NCBI GenBank assembly: GCA_029378245.1
Contig: JARKIF010000040.1
Coordinates: 124,001 to 188,000 of the forward strand
Reading direction: 5' to 3'
Length of the DNA stretch: 64,000 bases
Origin: Roridomyces roridus
Taxonomy: Eukaryota; Basidiomycota; Agaricomycetes; Agaricales; Mycenaceae
Shown here: positions 34,730-45,133 of the stretch, one piece after another
Layout of the letters: each line of letters starts with the position of its first letter
Numbering within the stretch: position 1 is the stretch's first letter
Translations under genes and position numbers: made by a program
The notes under the pieces: model-generated
The model's input: the letters and a program-made list of their open reading frames with translations, nothing else
What the model was told of the DNA's origin: nothing
Database searches by the model: none

Positions 34730-35783
34730 TTTGGCGATTTGGGTTGGGGACCTTGGTTATAAGCTCGAAATCCCCTTATCTCGACGGTAGACGGATTAGA
34801 GACTGCTGAGCTCGATTTCATTTCAAACCATGATAGGGAGCCACATCGGGAGCTTCTTGGCCTCCCGCTGCCCATGGTGAAGCCCATTGCCCAACGCGAG
34901 CTGAAGACCCAACTCCAAGTTCCGTGGCCCGGACACCGCGGGCAAAGATCAGAGAATGTAGTACACCTCGGCTGGTTAGCAAGTCACCGCTTTCGCAAGC
35001 TCCTGGTACAGCGGTGGAAGAGGAAGGCCGGCGGAAGATGGTGGACACAGTGGTAGATAGCCTTGTGGCAGAAAGTTTCGCAATGAACTGGTCCAATAGA
35101 GTGGGAAAGAGAAGGGAGCAGCAAAGTTGAGGGGTGCCTTGGGAGCGACTCACACCAGAATTTCCAGGCCGGCAAGTAAGGATACTGGTGGCCGATACCT
35201 TGATGCGGACCCAAGGCAAGGGGAGTATTGCAATACCTCACTCAACAAGCACATAAAGTCGATATAGGGTCCGACCTGTGCTTTAGAAATCGAGGATGAA
35301 GGAGAGAAAGAGCCGGTGATCGCATCTGTGACTCGGACGGATGACTCATATGTCACAACTCTCTCTTTCTTTCCACCATGACCCAACGGGAAAAGAAATC
35401 TGCAATCCTGTTGCGCGCTCAAGAGCGCGGTTCGATTCCGTGCCGAGCGGTATTCTGATCACTGATGCAATTAGCGGAGACTATCTTCAGTGCATACTGA
35501 CATGTCGTTTCCTCACCGACTCCGCCGCTTGGCTGGCCCTCGAAATGACCCCAATCGCCTCGGATATCTCTCCTGCGAATGACCCAACTCTACTCACAGC
35601 CGTATTCCCGGCGCTATCTATGTACGTACTTAGTACGAGCAAGCAGAACCGTCTCCCGAATCTGGGACTCAGTTCGCTTCTTGCACCAGGGTCCATGGAC
35701 CTGGTGGTCGAGACCCGAGACTATGAAACGACCCCGCTAGAGCCGCTAAACGGACTCATACTTGAATCTTAATACCCTGGAAG
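34730..35783. promoter_or_regulatory. Divergent promoter region of synthase 1 and monooxygenase
   Basis: One kilobase separates the two start codons. The part at about 35000-35330 is repeated in degenerate form at about 38130-38460. At 35345-35379 a leader (CTCTCTCTTTCTTTCCACCATGACC) matches the 5' leaders of MT-family copies A and B. After it no family protein can be read, so this may be the stump of another copy. Confidence 0.4.
35417..35455 (+). repeat. tRNA-like 3' fragment
   Basis: A perfect GCGCTC-AA-GAGCGC hairpin, like a long variable arm, is followed by CGCGG-TTCGATT-CCGTG, a T-arm. No 5' half could be found. It directly follows the MT-family leader. Confidence 0.35.
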
Positions 35784-37949
35784 ATGCCAATGACCCCACC
35801 GGCGCCCTACACGATGGTTTCTCTCGCTGTGCTGGCCCTCATCTCAACTGCAATAGCCACCGCACAGCAGCTCAGCTCCCAATGGACGACATTTCCCCTC
35901 CCTATCCGCCGCGTGGCGGTCATCGGTGCAGGGCCATCCGGCCTCCAGGCCGCTGCTAACTTGATGGCTGCGAACCTTAGTGTCCGCCTTTTTGAACGCG
36001 CTCCCTCTCCTGGAGGGAATTGGTTCTTCACGGAGGACACCCCCGTCCGCGAGGCGTACCCGTGAGTCATGGTGCCATTCCCTTGTCTCATCTTATGGCG
36101 ACTCTCCACAGTAACGATACAATCCGAAATACTACACCGATACCTCCGAATCTACCTCACACCCGGTACCATGAAGAGGGAAAAGACGGGATCAAGCTTG
36201 ATTATCTGTGGCGAGAGCACTGGCAACCTTCCCCAGTCTGGTACGATCTACACACCAACGGTCCCTCGGTGCGCTCTATACCCATCTCGCCACCCGACTG
36301 CTGACCACAATCAGAGCGCAACGGAGCTACATGGCGTCAAGTATCCTGCCAACACGGTGCGCGACAATTTCGAAAAAGAATGCAGCATGTAATCATCGCC
36401 CAACAGCCCTGGCTGGCATCTGTGCACGACGTCCAACGACATGTCCGCTCCTACGCGTCTCTGCATGGACTGAACATCGGCGACCGCCCAATCACCCCGT
36501 CCTCCGCTCCCGTCGCCTCTTACTCCACACGGGTCGAAAGTATAAGCAAGTGCAACGAGACAGCGACCTGGACGCTCACTTTACGACGTCTCGAATGGCT
36601 TCGCGAGTCCGGCCGCATCAAGGAAGATCTTTGGACCGAAGACTTTGACGCTGTGGTTGTGGCTGTCGGGTATTTCTCCACTCCCTCTGTTCCTGCCATC
36701 CCAGGCCTCAGCAACTGGAGTACGGCCATCAAGAATGGACAATACAGTGTCTACCATGCGCAGGCCTTTCGTCACCCAGAACGTTACGCTGGTAAAGTGC
36801 GTAGACGTTTACCAATTATTTTTTGCTAATCTGACTTTGTAGAAAATCCTGATCGTCGGGGCTTCCTGGTCTGCAACGGACATTGCTCGGACCATCGCCC
36901 CTTTTACGAGTCGTCTCGTTGCCAGCATCAGGGTGAGTCGCCACATAAAGCCTACGCCGGACTGTCTAGATTCGTAATTGCAGCCAAATCCACTCCGTGA
37001 CGCTTATGGCCTTGATATAATGTTCAGCTTTCCCACCGAGACCGAGATCGTACCGGAGATCCTAGCCTTTGAGCCGCTGGATGAACATGAAATTGGTATT
37101 AACACGGGCGTCATCAGGCTTGTTGATGGATCTTATCTGACCGATATCGACGAGGTAAAAAAGTGAATTTCTTCCTACCACGGAAATTCATCACTCTCAG
37201 ATCATCCTCGCGACGGGATACCATGGCAATACCTTCCTCCCCGACCTGTCAGTGACTCATCACTTCCTTTTCAAACATCTAATTACTTATGCAAGTGTTG
37301 ACCCCAAAACCTTGAGCAATGTTCACTGGACCGGGCATTATATACACGATCCTACCCTGGCCTATGCAACCGGTGTGTTTCCTCCTTTTTCAAAGAACCA
37401 GTCCCCCTCAAATAGCCCTTAGTCAGGCCGTGGATCGAAGGCCACTACCAGAGTGCGGCATTCGCCAGAGTATGGACGGAAAAGGCCCGCTTGCCGAGCC
37501 AAGAGGAGATGTTGCGCGTGTACCGCGAGGGGAAGCTCCGCTGTGCAGATGGCTTTAATGTGTTGGCGTTTGAAGGTACCTACCTTCCGTTTCGTTGCGG
37601 CGATTGTGATGAAAATGTCACCAGGGCAACAGCGTCAATATGTCGCCTGGCTTAACGGCGAGGCGTTGGAGCTGGGTGGCCAGCTCTTTGATATGCCACC
37701 AGTGCAGTGAGTTGTACTGCTGGATCCTCATTCAATTGTACTGACAACCTGGCTATAGAATTAGAGAAGATGTGGCATACTTCTTAAATGCCCACTGGAA
37801 AAAGGTGATTCCTTTAGTGGCTCACGAATCTCACTGAGTTCTTGCTCATCTTCGTTCAGAATTTTGTGAATCACGAAGATTTCACACGGTTCGACGACAT
37901 TCCCTCCAACGAATGGCCCAAATGTGGGACCCTCATGGGGGCATGGTGA
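35784..37949 (+). CDS. Flavin-containing monooxygenase
   Basis: This is an FAD- and NADPH-dependent oxygenase. It is possibly secretory or membrane-anchored, since the N-terminus from the second Met (35814) reads as a signal-like segment, SLAVLALISTAIATAQQ. The FAD-binding site is VAVIGAGPSGLQAA. The second nucleotide site is ILIVGASWSATDI, which has Ala-Ser where many members have Gly. The family ATGY-type motif is LATGYHGNTFLPD. About ten exons can be followed to TGA at 37947-37949, including LDYLWREHWQPSPVWYDL near residue 120 and VWTEKARLPSQEEML late. No frame break was found. Head-to-head placement with synthase 1 makes tailoring of a terpene product the simplest role, but that is inference. 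Confidence 0.82.
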
Positions 37950-38831
37950 TCCTCGTATTTCGATAAGTAGGTAAACCGTAACGTATGTAAGTAAATCAGA
38001 GCTCAAATGACAAATTCCTCGGAACCAGTTCTAGAGTAGACCGGCAGCACCTCTGCTGACTCTGCCGTACCAGAGGGGATTCACTGCCGACTGAGCAGAA
38101 ACTCACTGGCCCGCGAGTTAGAGCGATGACGAGGATGTTGGCGAGCAAGCAAGAGTACTTTGGCAGGTTTGTTCGAACTTCGGGGAAAGATGGTTGCGCT
38201 GATTTGGAAGGAGACGGCAAGGTATGGCGGAAGGGAGCTTCGCGGCAATAGTTTCGCACTGAGTTGGCTCAACAGAGTGTGAAGAAAAGGAAGCAGCAGA
38301 AAGAGCGGCCGCCCAAGACTCAAGTAAGGGTGTGCAGACAGTAACTGGCAGTGCGGTCGTCCTCGAGCTGGACATATTGATGCGGAATCCCAGGCACCAG
38401 GAGAGTATTCTTATACCTCAGCCACCACGCACACAAGTGGGTTTCGACTTGTGCTTTCACAGACACTCTCTCGCAGTCCCGCTTTGATCCTCGATACCGG
38501 TAGAAACCACGATCTCGTTAGAAAAACTGGAATTTTTCCATCTTACCCCTCGGAGTCGCAGGCAAAACGGATAGAATGACAGGCAAGTACAATCAAGCTT
38601 TCTGTTCAGACAATAGCTCCCAAAAAGAAAGCCCGAACTAAACAAATTCCAATTCCCAATGCCACCTGGGTGATCTTTCATCTAGGTAAGGCGCGTTCGA
38701 TTCGATGGGGTCTTCCAAGAAGATGCTGGCCGATTTTTTCGCAGTCCAATCCGAAAAGCGACCTTTGACGTTGCTAATGCCCTAAATCTCCGGAACAGGA
38801 CTCTCAATTTGTATTTATATAAGCACGCTAA
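37950..38831. repeat. Degenerate second copy of the synthase 1 upstream region
   Basis: At about 38200-38460 the sequence parallels 35040-35330. Shared features are GTTTCGCA-TGA-TTGG followed by AGAGTG-GAA-AGA-GGAGCAGCA, a GATGCGGA-CCCA block, and an AGGAGAGTATT-ATACCTCA block. The monooxygenase gene is therefore flanked by direct repeats. No coding gene is seen here. A TTCGATTC tRNA-like patch lies at about 38695. Confidence 0.45.
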
Positions 38832-40070
38832 CTAGAACTCCCCTGCCCGAGAAGTTGCCCACGACTGCATGAATCCCAACTTGTACCGCGACGACTCGAT
38901 ATGCCAGGACACATAACCATCACGAAACCCTCGCCACCGTTTCGCAATTTCGATCTCCTCCTCGTATTGATCTATTCCGGATTCTCCTCGCATTTCCACC
39001 TTGCGCTCACATTCGTCCAGCCGGAGTATCTCGTCAATACGACGCGTCGCCGCGCGCAGCTCGTCGCACAGCATGACGAAAGTGTCGAACGGTGTCCACT
39101 CGCCCTCGGGTCCAGTGCCGCGCGCGCCCGTAGAAATGAGGGAGCGTGTGCGGAGGTGAATCAGGTTGTATTTCTCTCCGACGAGTTCTTCTTTGTGGAA
39201 TGAGAGAACGTCGTTCATCACATTCTACCAGGCAAGTTCAGCTTTTGAACAATTCAACGAAATCGTACACGAACGATGTAGAAGTTGAAGTCGGGGAAGG
39301 CTCTGACGTATTTGTCCAGAGGGAAGGGTTTGCTGGTCTTGGATGCAAATGCCGCGGCGGCGTACGCCTCTGCGACTCCGGACTTGTTACGGAGATATTG
39401 TGGACTGCACACAGATTGGTTGAAATGACCGAACCAGTAGATTGAATGTGGCTTACAATTTTTCTGCAGCGCCATCTAGATACGTGCCATCTGTGTCCTT
39501 CTCGCGCTGTATTTGGATCAAAAATCAACCCGTCGGCTCGCGAATTAAATATATTGTTCAACTCACCAGCGCAGTGAATATCTGCTTTTCAATCAAGCAC
39601 GCGTCGATAAAATTGATCCACGGTACAACAGCAGCATCCCTCAGCACCGCGTCGTCCCCGAACATCCCGGACAGCTCCTTCAACGAGTCATGGTACAAAG
39701 CAAGCAGCGTCCCCGCCGGCTGAGTCTGCCCCATATACAACCGATGCGAGAAGTGCGCGATTTCATCGTTCATTCCATCGTCCTCTATCGCGTCGTCGAT
39801 GGCGATCACAATAGCGGTGAGTTTGGCGAAGACGAGTTTCAGGGACGTTTGAGTGTGTGGGTAGGCGCGCTCGATGAGGCGGCCGGCGCACTGCTCCATT
39901 GCAGCGAGCTGTGGGGTCGTGTAGGAAAGCGTGGGACCGAGGGCGTGGATGGACCAATTGTGGAAGGGACCCCAGTACTGTGTGTCGTAGGGAGGGAAGG
40001 GCTCGTAGCGGTATCCGATGTCTGTTAAGAGACGCTGGATGCAGGTCGTGTAATCAGAGGGAGTTGGCAT
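38832..40070 (-). CDS. Terpene synthase 2, trichodiene-synthase (TRI5) family
   Basis: This is a paralogue of synthase 1 with the same four-exon plan: 40070-39567, 39506-39457, 39404-39275 and 39224-38832. It gives about 358 residues. The Asp-rich motif reads DDAIEDDG and the second metal motif NDVLSFHKEE. The first and third exons are identical in length to those of synthase 1, while the second is 12 bases shorter. One donor is unusual (GTTCGT, at 39274). The C-terminus ends after WHIESSRYK, with a tail different from synthase 1. The upstream open frame extends past 40070, but the Met-Pro-Thr start matches the paralogue. It is divergent with the P450 fragment at 40.8 kb. Confidence 0.86.
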
Positions 40071-40835
40071 TGGAGGCAAAGGGGTTGCAGTTGGAGACTT
40101 GAGAGATCCAGAGGCTAAATAATCGAAACATCGTTCACGGTGTCTTCGGACAGTGGAAAGAGCGGCCACTGCTGGGCACCCCTGTGAATAACTCAGGTAC
40201 TCAACAGTGAATTGTTGAAGCGGACCCAGGTGTCGATTCTCATTCAACTGTGGGAGAAAGAATATCCAGGGTTCCGGGTTAGGCACGGGTCCGGGCTCAG
40301 GTAAGAGCAGCTCAACCCGTACCCGTACCAAACCCTGGACCACGAGTTTATATCCACTGACGGCAACGCCATGTCGAGCGTGATGCGAACATCGGCATTG
40401 CTGATGAAAGGCTCGGCACTAACATTCCACTCAACAGACCAATCCGCGGGTTTTGGAAATTTTTGGATCCGTACCCTATCCGTTGAACCCTGCGGAAATT
40501 CCCCGAGGCTACCTCAACCGGTGCCCATACTACAAGTTACCTGGGGTTGACCTCGGTTGACCTCAGGTAAAAGACTCCTCATTTGATGCTTGCTGTGTGA
40601 ATAATTCAAGATCTGTGGCAACAGGTTGAATGATCGAAAACATACCTAGAACTTGGCGGGGAAGAACGTACTTTCCGACTGTTGGGGGTGACCCTCAGAT
40701 CTGAATTGAGCGTGTCATCGATGATCGGGCGCTTACCCAGCCAGCCGCGTACTTACCTGTACTTACACGCCGACTGGTCACCGGGTAACTGAGGTCCCAT
40801 ATAATGGGTCAAAGTACGACTCACCTTTTGGCATC
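40071..40835. promoter_or_regulatory. Divergent promoter region of synthase 2 and P450 copy 1
   Basis: It contains an imperfect inverted repeat bounded by CCAGGGTT (40266) and AACCCTGG (40331). There is also a tandem GGTTGACCTC pair at about 40551-40571, and a TATAAT-like patch 33 bases before the P450 start. No coding region is seen. Confidence 0.4.
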
Positions 40836-41300
40836 ATGCTCTACCTCATCCTTTTCATAGCGCTCAGCAGCCCAGCTGCCATCTACTTTCGCAAGGTCGG
40901 CTCTCGGGAAAGCGACCTTCCTCCTGGTCCACCCACTTTACCCATCATCGGGAACCTCCATCTATTCCCCACCAAATCTCCCCATTTCAAGTCCGTCTTA
41001 GGTCTTTATCTCTGCCTCCACTAAAGATACATGTGCGGTCGCAGGTTCACCGAGTGGGCACGAATCTACGGGGGAATTTATTCTGTAAGTACGTCCGGCT
41101 CCCTGATTCTGCAGACGTGTCCAATGATTTTTGAATAGCTGAAAATTGGACCTGGCACTGTAATCGTGCTCACTGATCCCAACGCCGTCAAAGAGCTGCT
41201 GGAAAAGAAGAGCGGTTCGACTTCGGACAGACCGGCAATCTATATTGTTGAACTGGTGACGAGGGGCCTGCACGTTGCGCTTGCTCGATACGGTGGGTGT
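40836..41300 (+). pseudogene. Cytochrome P450 copy 1, N-terminal fragment
   Basis: It starts at 40836 with a membrane anchor (MLYLILFIALSSPAAI) and the proline-rich hinge LPPGPPTLPIIGN. Exons with WARIYGGIYS, LKIGPG and KELLEKKSGSTSDRPA follow. Homology ends near 41300, just after a LARYG segment. The remaining three quarters of the enzyme, including the heme loop, is missing. The first quarter is closely repeated in copy 2 downstream. It is divergent with synthase 2. Confidence 0.75.
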
Positions 41301-41713
41301 CGATCTCCTGAACCCGCAGAATTCTCTTCATCCTTTCGCCAATGCACCTTCAGGCTTCATATCGACTCGGACGACTACCGGACTCTGGAGGCTGGAGCCA
41401 TATCCTCAATTTTGAAAATAAGAAGCTATATCGACAATAACATTCGGCGGTTCGATTCCCTGCCGGGTGATACCTTGCGCAGACACCGGACTTTTTCTTG
41501 GTTCGAAGGGGGATGGGTCACCGATGAGAGCTGAGTGCTAGCAGGCTTCAAGTTCATGTTCAGACATTGACACTTCTAAAAGAAATCTCCGGTGTGCGGT
41601 CATGGGAATTGGTCGACCTCTTTCCTTTCGCAGCCAAGCTCCGAGTTCGAAAAGCGGTCCCTGACGTCGTTACTATCCTCCAGAATCTCCGACGCACGAG
41701 TATTCATTTGTAT
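41301..41713. other. Junction sequence between P450 copy 1 and the synthase fragment
   Basis: It contains a T-arm-like patch, GCGGTTCGATTCCCTGCC, at about 41446, and sequence matching the 3' flanks of synthases 1 and 2 at 41650-41730. No intact gene is present. Confidence 0.4.
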
Positions 41714-41927
41714 TCAAGCACGATAACTAGAAATCCCCGGCTTGGGGAGCTGCTGCACCCACGACTTCATGAATTCCAACTTGTACCGCGCCGACTCAAT
41801 ATGCCAAGACACAAGTCCATCGCGAAACGCCCGCCACCGTTTCGCAATTTCGATTTCCTCCTTGTACCTATCTATGCCAGATTCTCCTCGCACCTCCACC
41901 CTGCGCTCACAGTCGTTCAGCCACTAC
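41714..41927 (-). pseudogene. Terpene synthase 3, C-terminal fragment
   Basis: About 70 codons of the last exon are readable on the minus strand (ESGIDRYKEEIEIAKRWRAF, then SWHIESARYKLEFMKSWVQQ). It is closest to synthase 2 (ESGIDQYEEEIEIAKRW). It breaks off exactly where P450 copy 2 promoter sequence begins, so a rearrangement joined them. It has no metal-binding motifs and cannot be active. Confidence 0.75.
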
Positions 41928-41946
41928 ATACTCACCTTTTGGAATC

Positions 41947-44154
41947 ATGTTCTACCTCATCCTTTTCATAGCACTGAGCTGCGCAGCTGCAGTCCACTCC
42001 CGCAAGGTCGAGAAAGCGAGCTTCCTCCTGGTCCGCCCACTTTGCCCATCATCGGCAACCTCCATCTATTCCCCACCAAATCTCCCCATCTCAAGTCCGT
42101 TTCTGTGTTTTTTAACATTTCTCCTTGTCTCCACTAAATATCAAATATTGCACTCACAGATTCACCGAATGGGCACGAACATACGGGGGGATTTATTCCG
42201 TACGTCCGGGCTCCCTACTCTCCGATCATTTTTGAACAGCTGAAAATTGGATTGGGCACTGTCATCGTGGTCACTGATCCCAACGTCGTCAAAGAGCTGC
42301 TGGAAAAGAAGAGCGGTTCGACTTCGGACAGACCGGCAATATATTTTGTTGAACTGGTGACGAGGGGCCTGCACGTTGCTCTTGCTCGATACGGTGGGTT
42401 TCAATCTCCCGAGCCCGCACAATTCTCCTCATTACGTTCAAGGGGATACCTGGCGGACCTTGCGGAAGACAGCTCACAGCATCTTGACAGCCCAAGCTGC
42501 TGAACGTCATCTGCCGATTCAACAGGCCGAAGCTGCTCAGTTACTCTACGATATTTTGTGCACGCCAAAGGTTCGCCGACGCGAAATCGTACAGTGAAAT
42601 TGGTCGCCTCACGTCTCCTAGGGATTCTTCACCCACGGCCGCAGGTACTCCAGCTCAATAATCATGTCAGTGCTCTACGGCAAGCGCGCGCCGCGATACG
42701 AGACGCCCGAGACGACTTTGTTTTTCCGAATGTGGCATGAGTGGACTGCACTCCTCGAGCCCGGTGCCACGCCTCCAATTGACTTGATCCCACTGCTTCG
42801 ATTCTTTCCCCCATGGCCGACCAAATGGAAGCGCGCGGCTACACGGATCCGCGCGTGGCAAAGGGATCTTTACTTCCGGTTTCTCGGCCAGACGGAAGAT
42901 AGGTTGCGGAGGGGCGAGCCCAATGGAAGCTACATGGAGGAAGTTGTCAGAAAACAAAAAGAGTTTGGTTTGGATCGCGAGACGGCTGCGTTGAGTTTCC
43001 ACTTTACTAGTTTGTTCCCCGCTCACCGCCGAAGTAGATATTTCGCAGGTGCTCTTATCGAAGGAGGGTCGGACACAACTTCAGCTTATTTGAACTCTTT
43101 CATCCTATGCATGGTAGCTCACCCCACGTTCAGAAGAGAGCGCAGGAAGAAATTGACTGAATTGTGGGGACAAACGCATGCCGACTTTGGCCGACCTGCC
43201 GAATCTACGTTATATTCGGTCCATCATTCTGGAGGTACGGAAATTGCGTGAACTGAGCTCGGTTGCTCATAGAAAACTGCAGATACATCGATTCCGACCG
43301 GTTGCGCCGCTGCTCTTCCCTCATGCCGCCACAAAATCTGAGAGGGTTTGTGTTCAAAGTCCAGTTTTGTTGAATGAAGTCATCCTGGATGTTTAGTATC
43401 TAAATTACATGATCCCCAACGGCAGCACCATCTTTGTAAACAGCTGTCAGTATCCCATGCAAGAGGCTCCGCAGATTAGCTGACTTTAGACAGGGGGAAT
43501 ATTCCACGACCCAGGCAAGTTCTGTTCAAACTAACCAAAAGATTTTTTTTCATCATGGCCTCTAGACTTGTACGAGGATCCGGAGTCGTTCTTGCCCGAG
43601 AGATTCCTCCTGACTGAGAACGGAACAAAGCCCGGCCTTGAAACAAGTAGTTTGAAGCCCACTCTTTCGTTCGGTGTCGGTCGCGTCAGTACTTTCCTCG
43701 TTTTCGTCTATTGTCAGTTCGACTGAAATTCCGAAGCGAGCGTGCGCCGGCATCCACGTTGCCCAAAATTCCATCGTTCGTCCATTCCGAGGTACTCCTC
43801 CTGGCCGAAAACTCACACATTCCAGAACATCAGCGTCATGAATCTCTTATGGGCCTTTGATTTCAAACCCCCTGTGGACTTGGAGGGAAACGTCATCGAG
43901 CCGGATCTCTGGGGGTATTCCAATGCATGTTTTTCCCTCGAAGCTATTCAGTAAGGTAGGCTAACTTTAGGCAGGGAATCACGACGGATCCCCTCCCCTT
44001 CGAATGCCAGATAACGCCGCGCACGAGGGAGAAAGCCGAACTCATTCGACAAGAGTTCTTTGATGCGACAGATGTCTTTGAGAAGTTTGAATTCGGGTTG
44101 AGTTCGGAAGATCGAGAGTTTGTGGCCCAGTCCAGGAGACGCTCGAGTATGTAG
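41947..44154 (+). pseudogene. Cytochrome P450 copy 2, decayed
   Basis: This is a full-length but broken P450 of the multi-exon agaricomycete type. Recognisable parts in order: membrane anchor, PPGPPTLPIIGN hinge, GDTWRTLRKTAHSILTAQ, SVLYGKRAPRYETPE, the oxygen-binding helix LIEGGSDTTSAY, LADLPNLRYIRSIILE, HRFRPVAPLLFPHA, LYEDPESFLPERF, and the heme loop FGVGR then RACAG across an intron. The last stop is at 44152-44154. There are at least four lesions. The frame shifts just after the anchor, where about five bases are missing relative to copy 1. It shifts again after HPTF near 43130, has an in-frame TGA near 43158, and shifts once more just before the LADLPNLRY segment. It can no longer make a working enzyme. 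Retention of the heme loop suggests the loss was recent. Confidence 0.8.
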
Positions 44155-44399
44155 TATAGTAGTTTCCTTCTTAGCGGAGGTTAGAAGGTCTGTAAGAGAG
44201 ACTAAGTAGTTTCGATTTCCGTCTTGGTTCCGTCTTTCATGTAACAGTCCAACAACAGCCGCGGCTGTTGCGTCTGTCGAGAAGAGACTGCCGATCACTA
44301 GCCGCTGGCCGTCTTGAATCAACAGATTAGCGCCCTAATCCAGCTTATAAAATCCCCGGCGACTCTTCCGCTCCAGACAAGTTACAACCCGCACCCACC

Positions 44400-44900
44400 A
44401 TAACCTGGACAAACATCCCTTGGCCGGGGTTCCTCAAATTCCTCTCCATCGTCGCGCTCATCGTCGGAGCTTGCACATTGCTCGCCGTCCAAATCGCACT
44501 CCATTTTCCAACCCTCGAATCTACCGTTCTGTGGATACTTCAACAGATCTTGGACGGTTGCACTGTCGTCTCCCTGTACTGTTCGGGGTACTTCGGCATG
44601 CGCACGGCACGGGCCGTCACGCGGATCAATTGGCAGTCTGATTAACATGGAGATACCATGTTCGACTTGCTTTTCTTTACCAGTTTCTGCGCTGGCAACA
44701 TCATCTACACCTTCCGCAAAGACCTTGTCCTTTCTTTCGACAAATCGCTCTCGGAGAATATTGGTTCCGTGGCACGGCTTGTCTTCAATGGCGTTCGGGC
44801 CCTAATTGCGGCGTTCTTGGTCTACAAGTTGGTTGAATGGGTTCTCCGGCGTTATTCTGCTCGGGAAAGGGAGCCTCTGCGGGACAGAGCCTCAGTCTAG
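44400..44900 (+). pseudogene. MT-family membrane protein, copy E (dead)
   Basis: The sequence CACCATAACC at 44396 matches the CACCATGAC starts of the other copies, but ATG has become ATA. The frame is otherwise open to a TAA at 44643-44645 and then continues in the same frame to 44900. Spans LKFLSIVALIVGACTLLAV, then an FGM segment as in copy D, and a last span after KSLSENIGSV are all recognisable. A lost start plus one in-frame stop make this a pseudogene; no frameshift is needed. An internal ATG at 44658 could give an 80 residue C-terminal piece. Confidence 0.75.
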
Positions 44901-45133
44901 AGACAAAAGGAAGAGACGTAAATGCTGGTGATGAGCTGGAACAAGAACCTACATTGTAGTACCTCAGTGTCGAGGTGATTTAATATTAATGTTACCTTGG
45001 GTCGGCGCAGACCGGTGATGCGGGTTTTCGATGTAAGCGTTGGGAATACATACATGGGCTGTAATGCTGTACACACAGACGGGTTGTACATATATAATAC
45101 ACTGAAGGTTTTTGACGCCTCCGAACTTGCTAC

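Noticed and set aside
35417..35455. A functional Leu or Ser tRNA
   Set aside because: Only a variable-arm-like hairpin and T-arm are present; no D-arm, anticodon arm or acceptor partner upstream.
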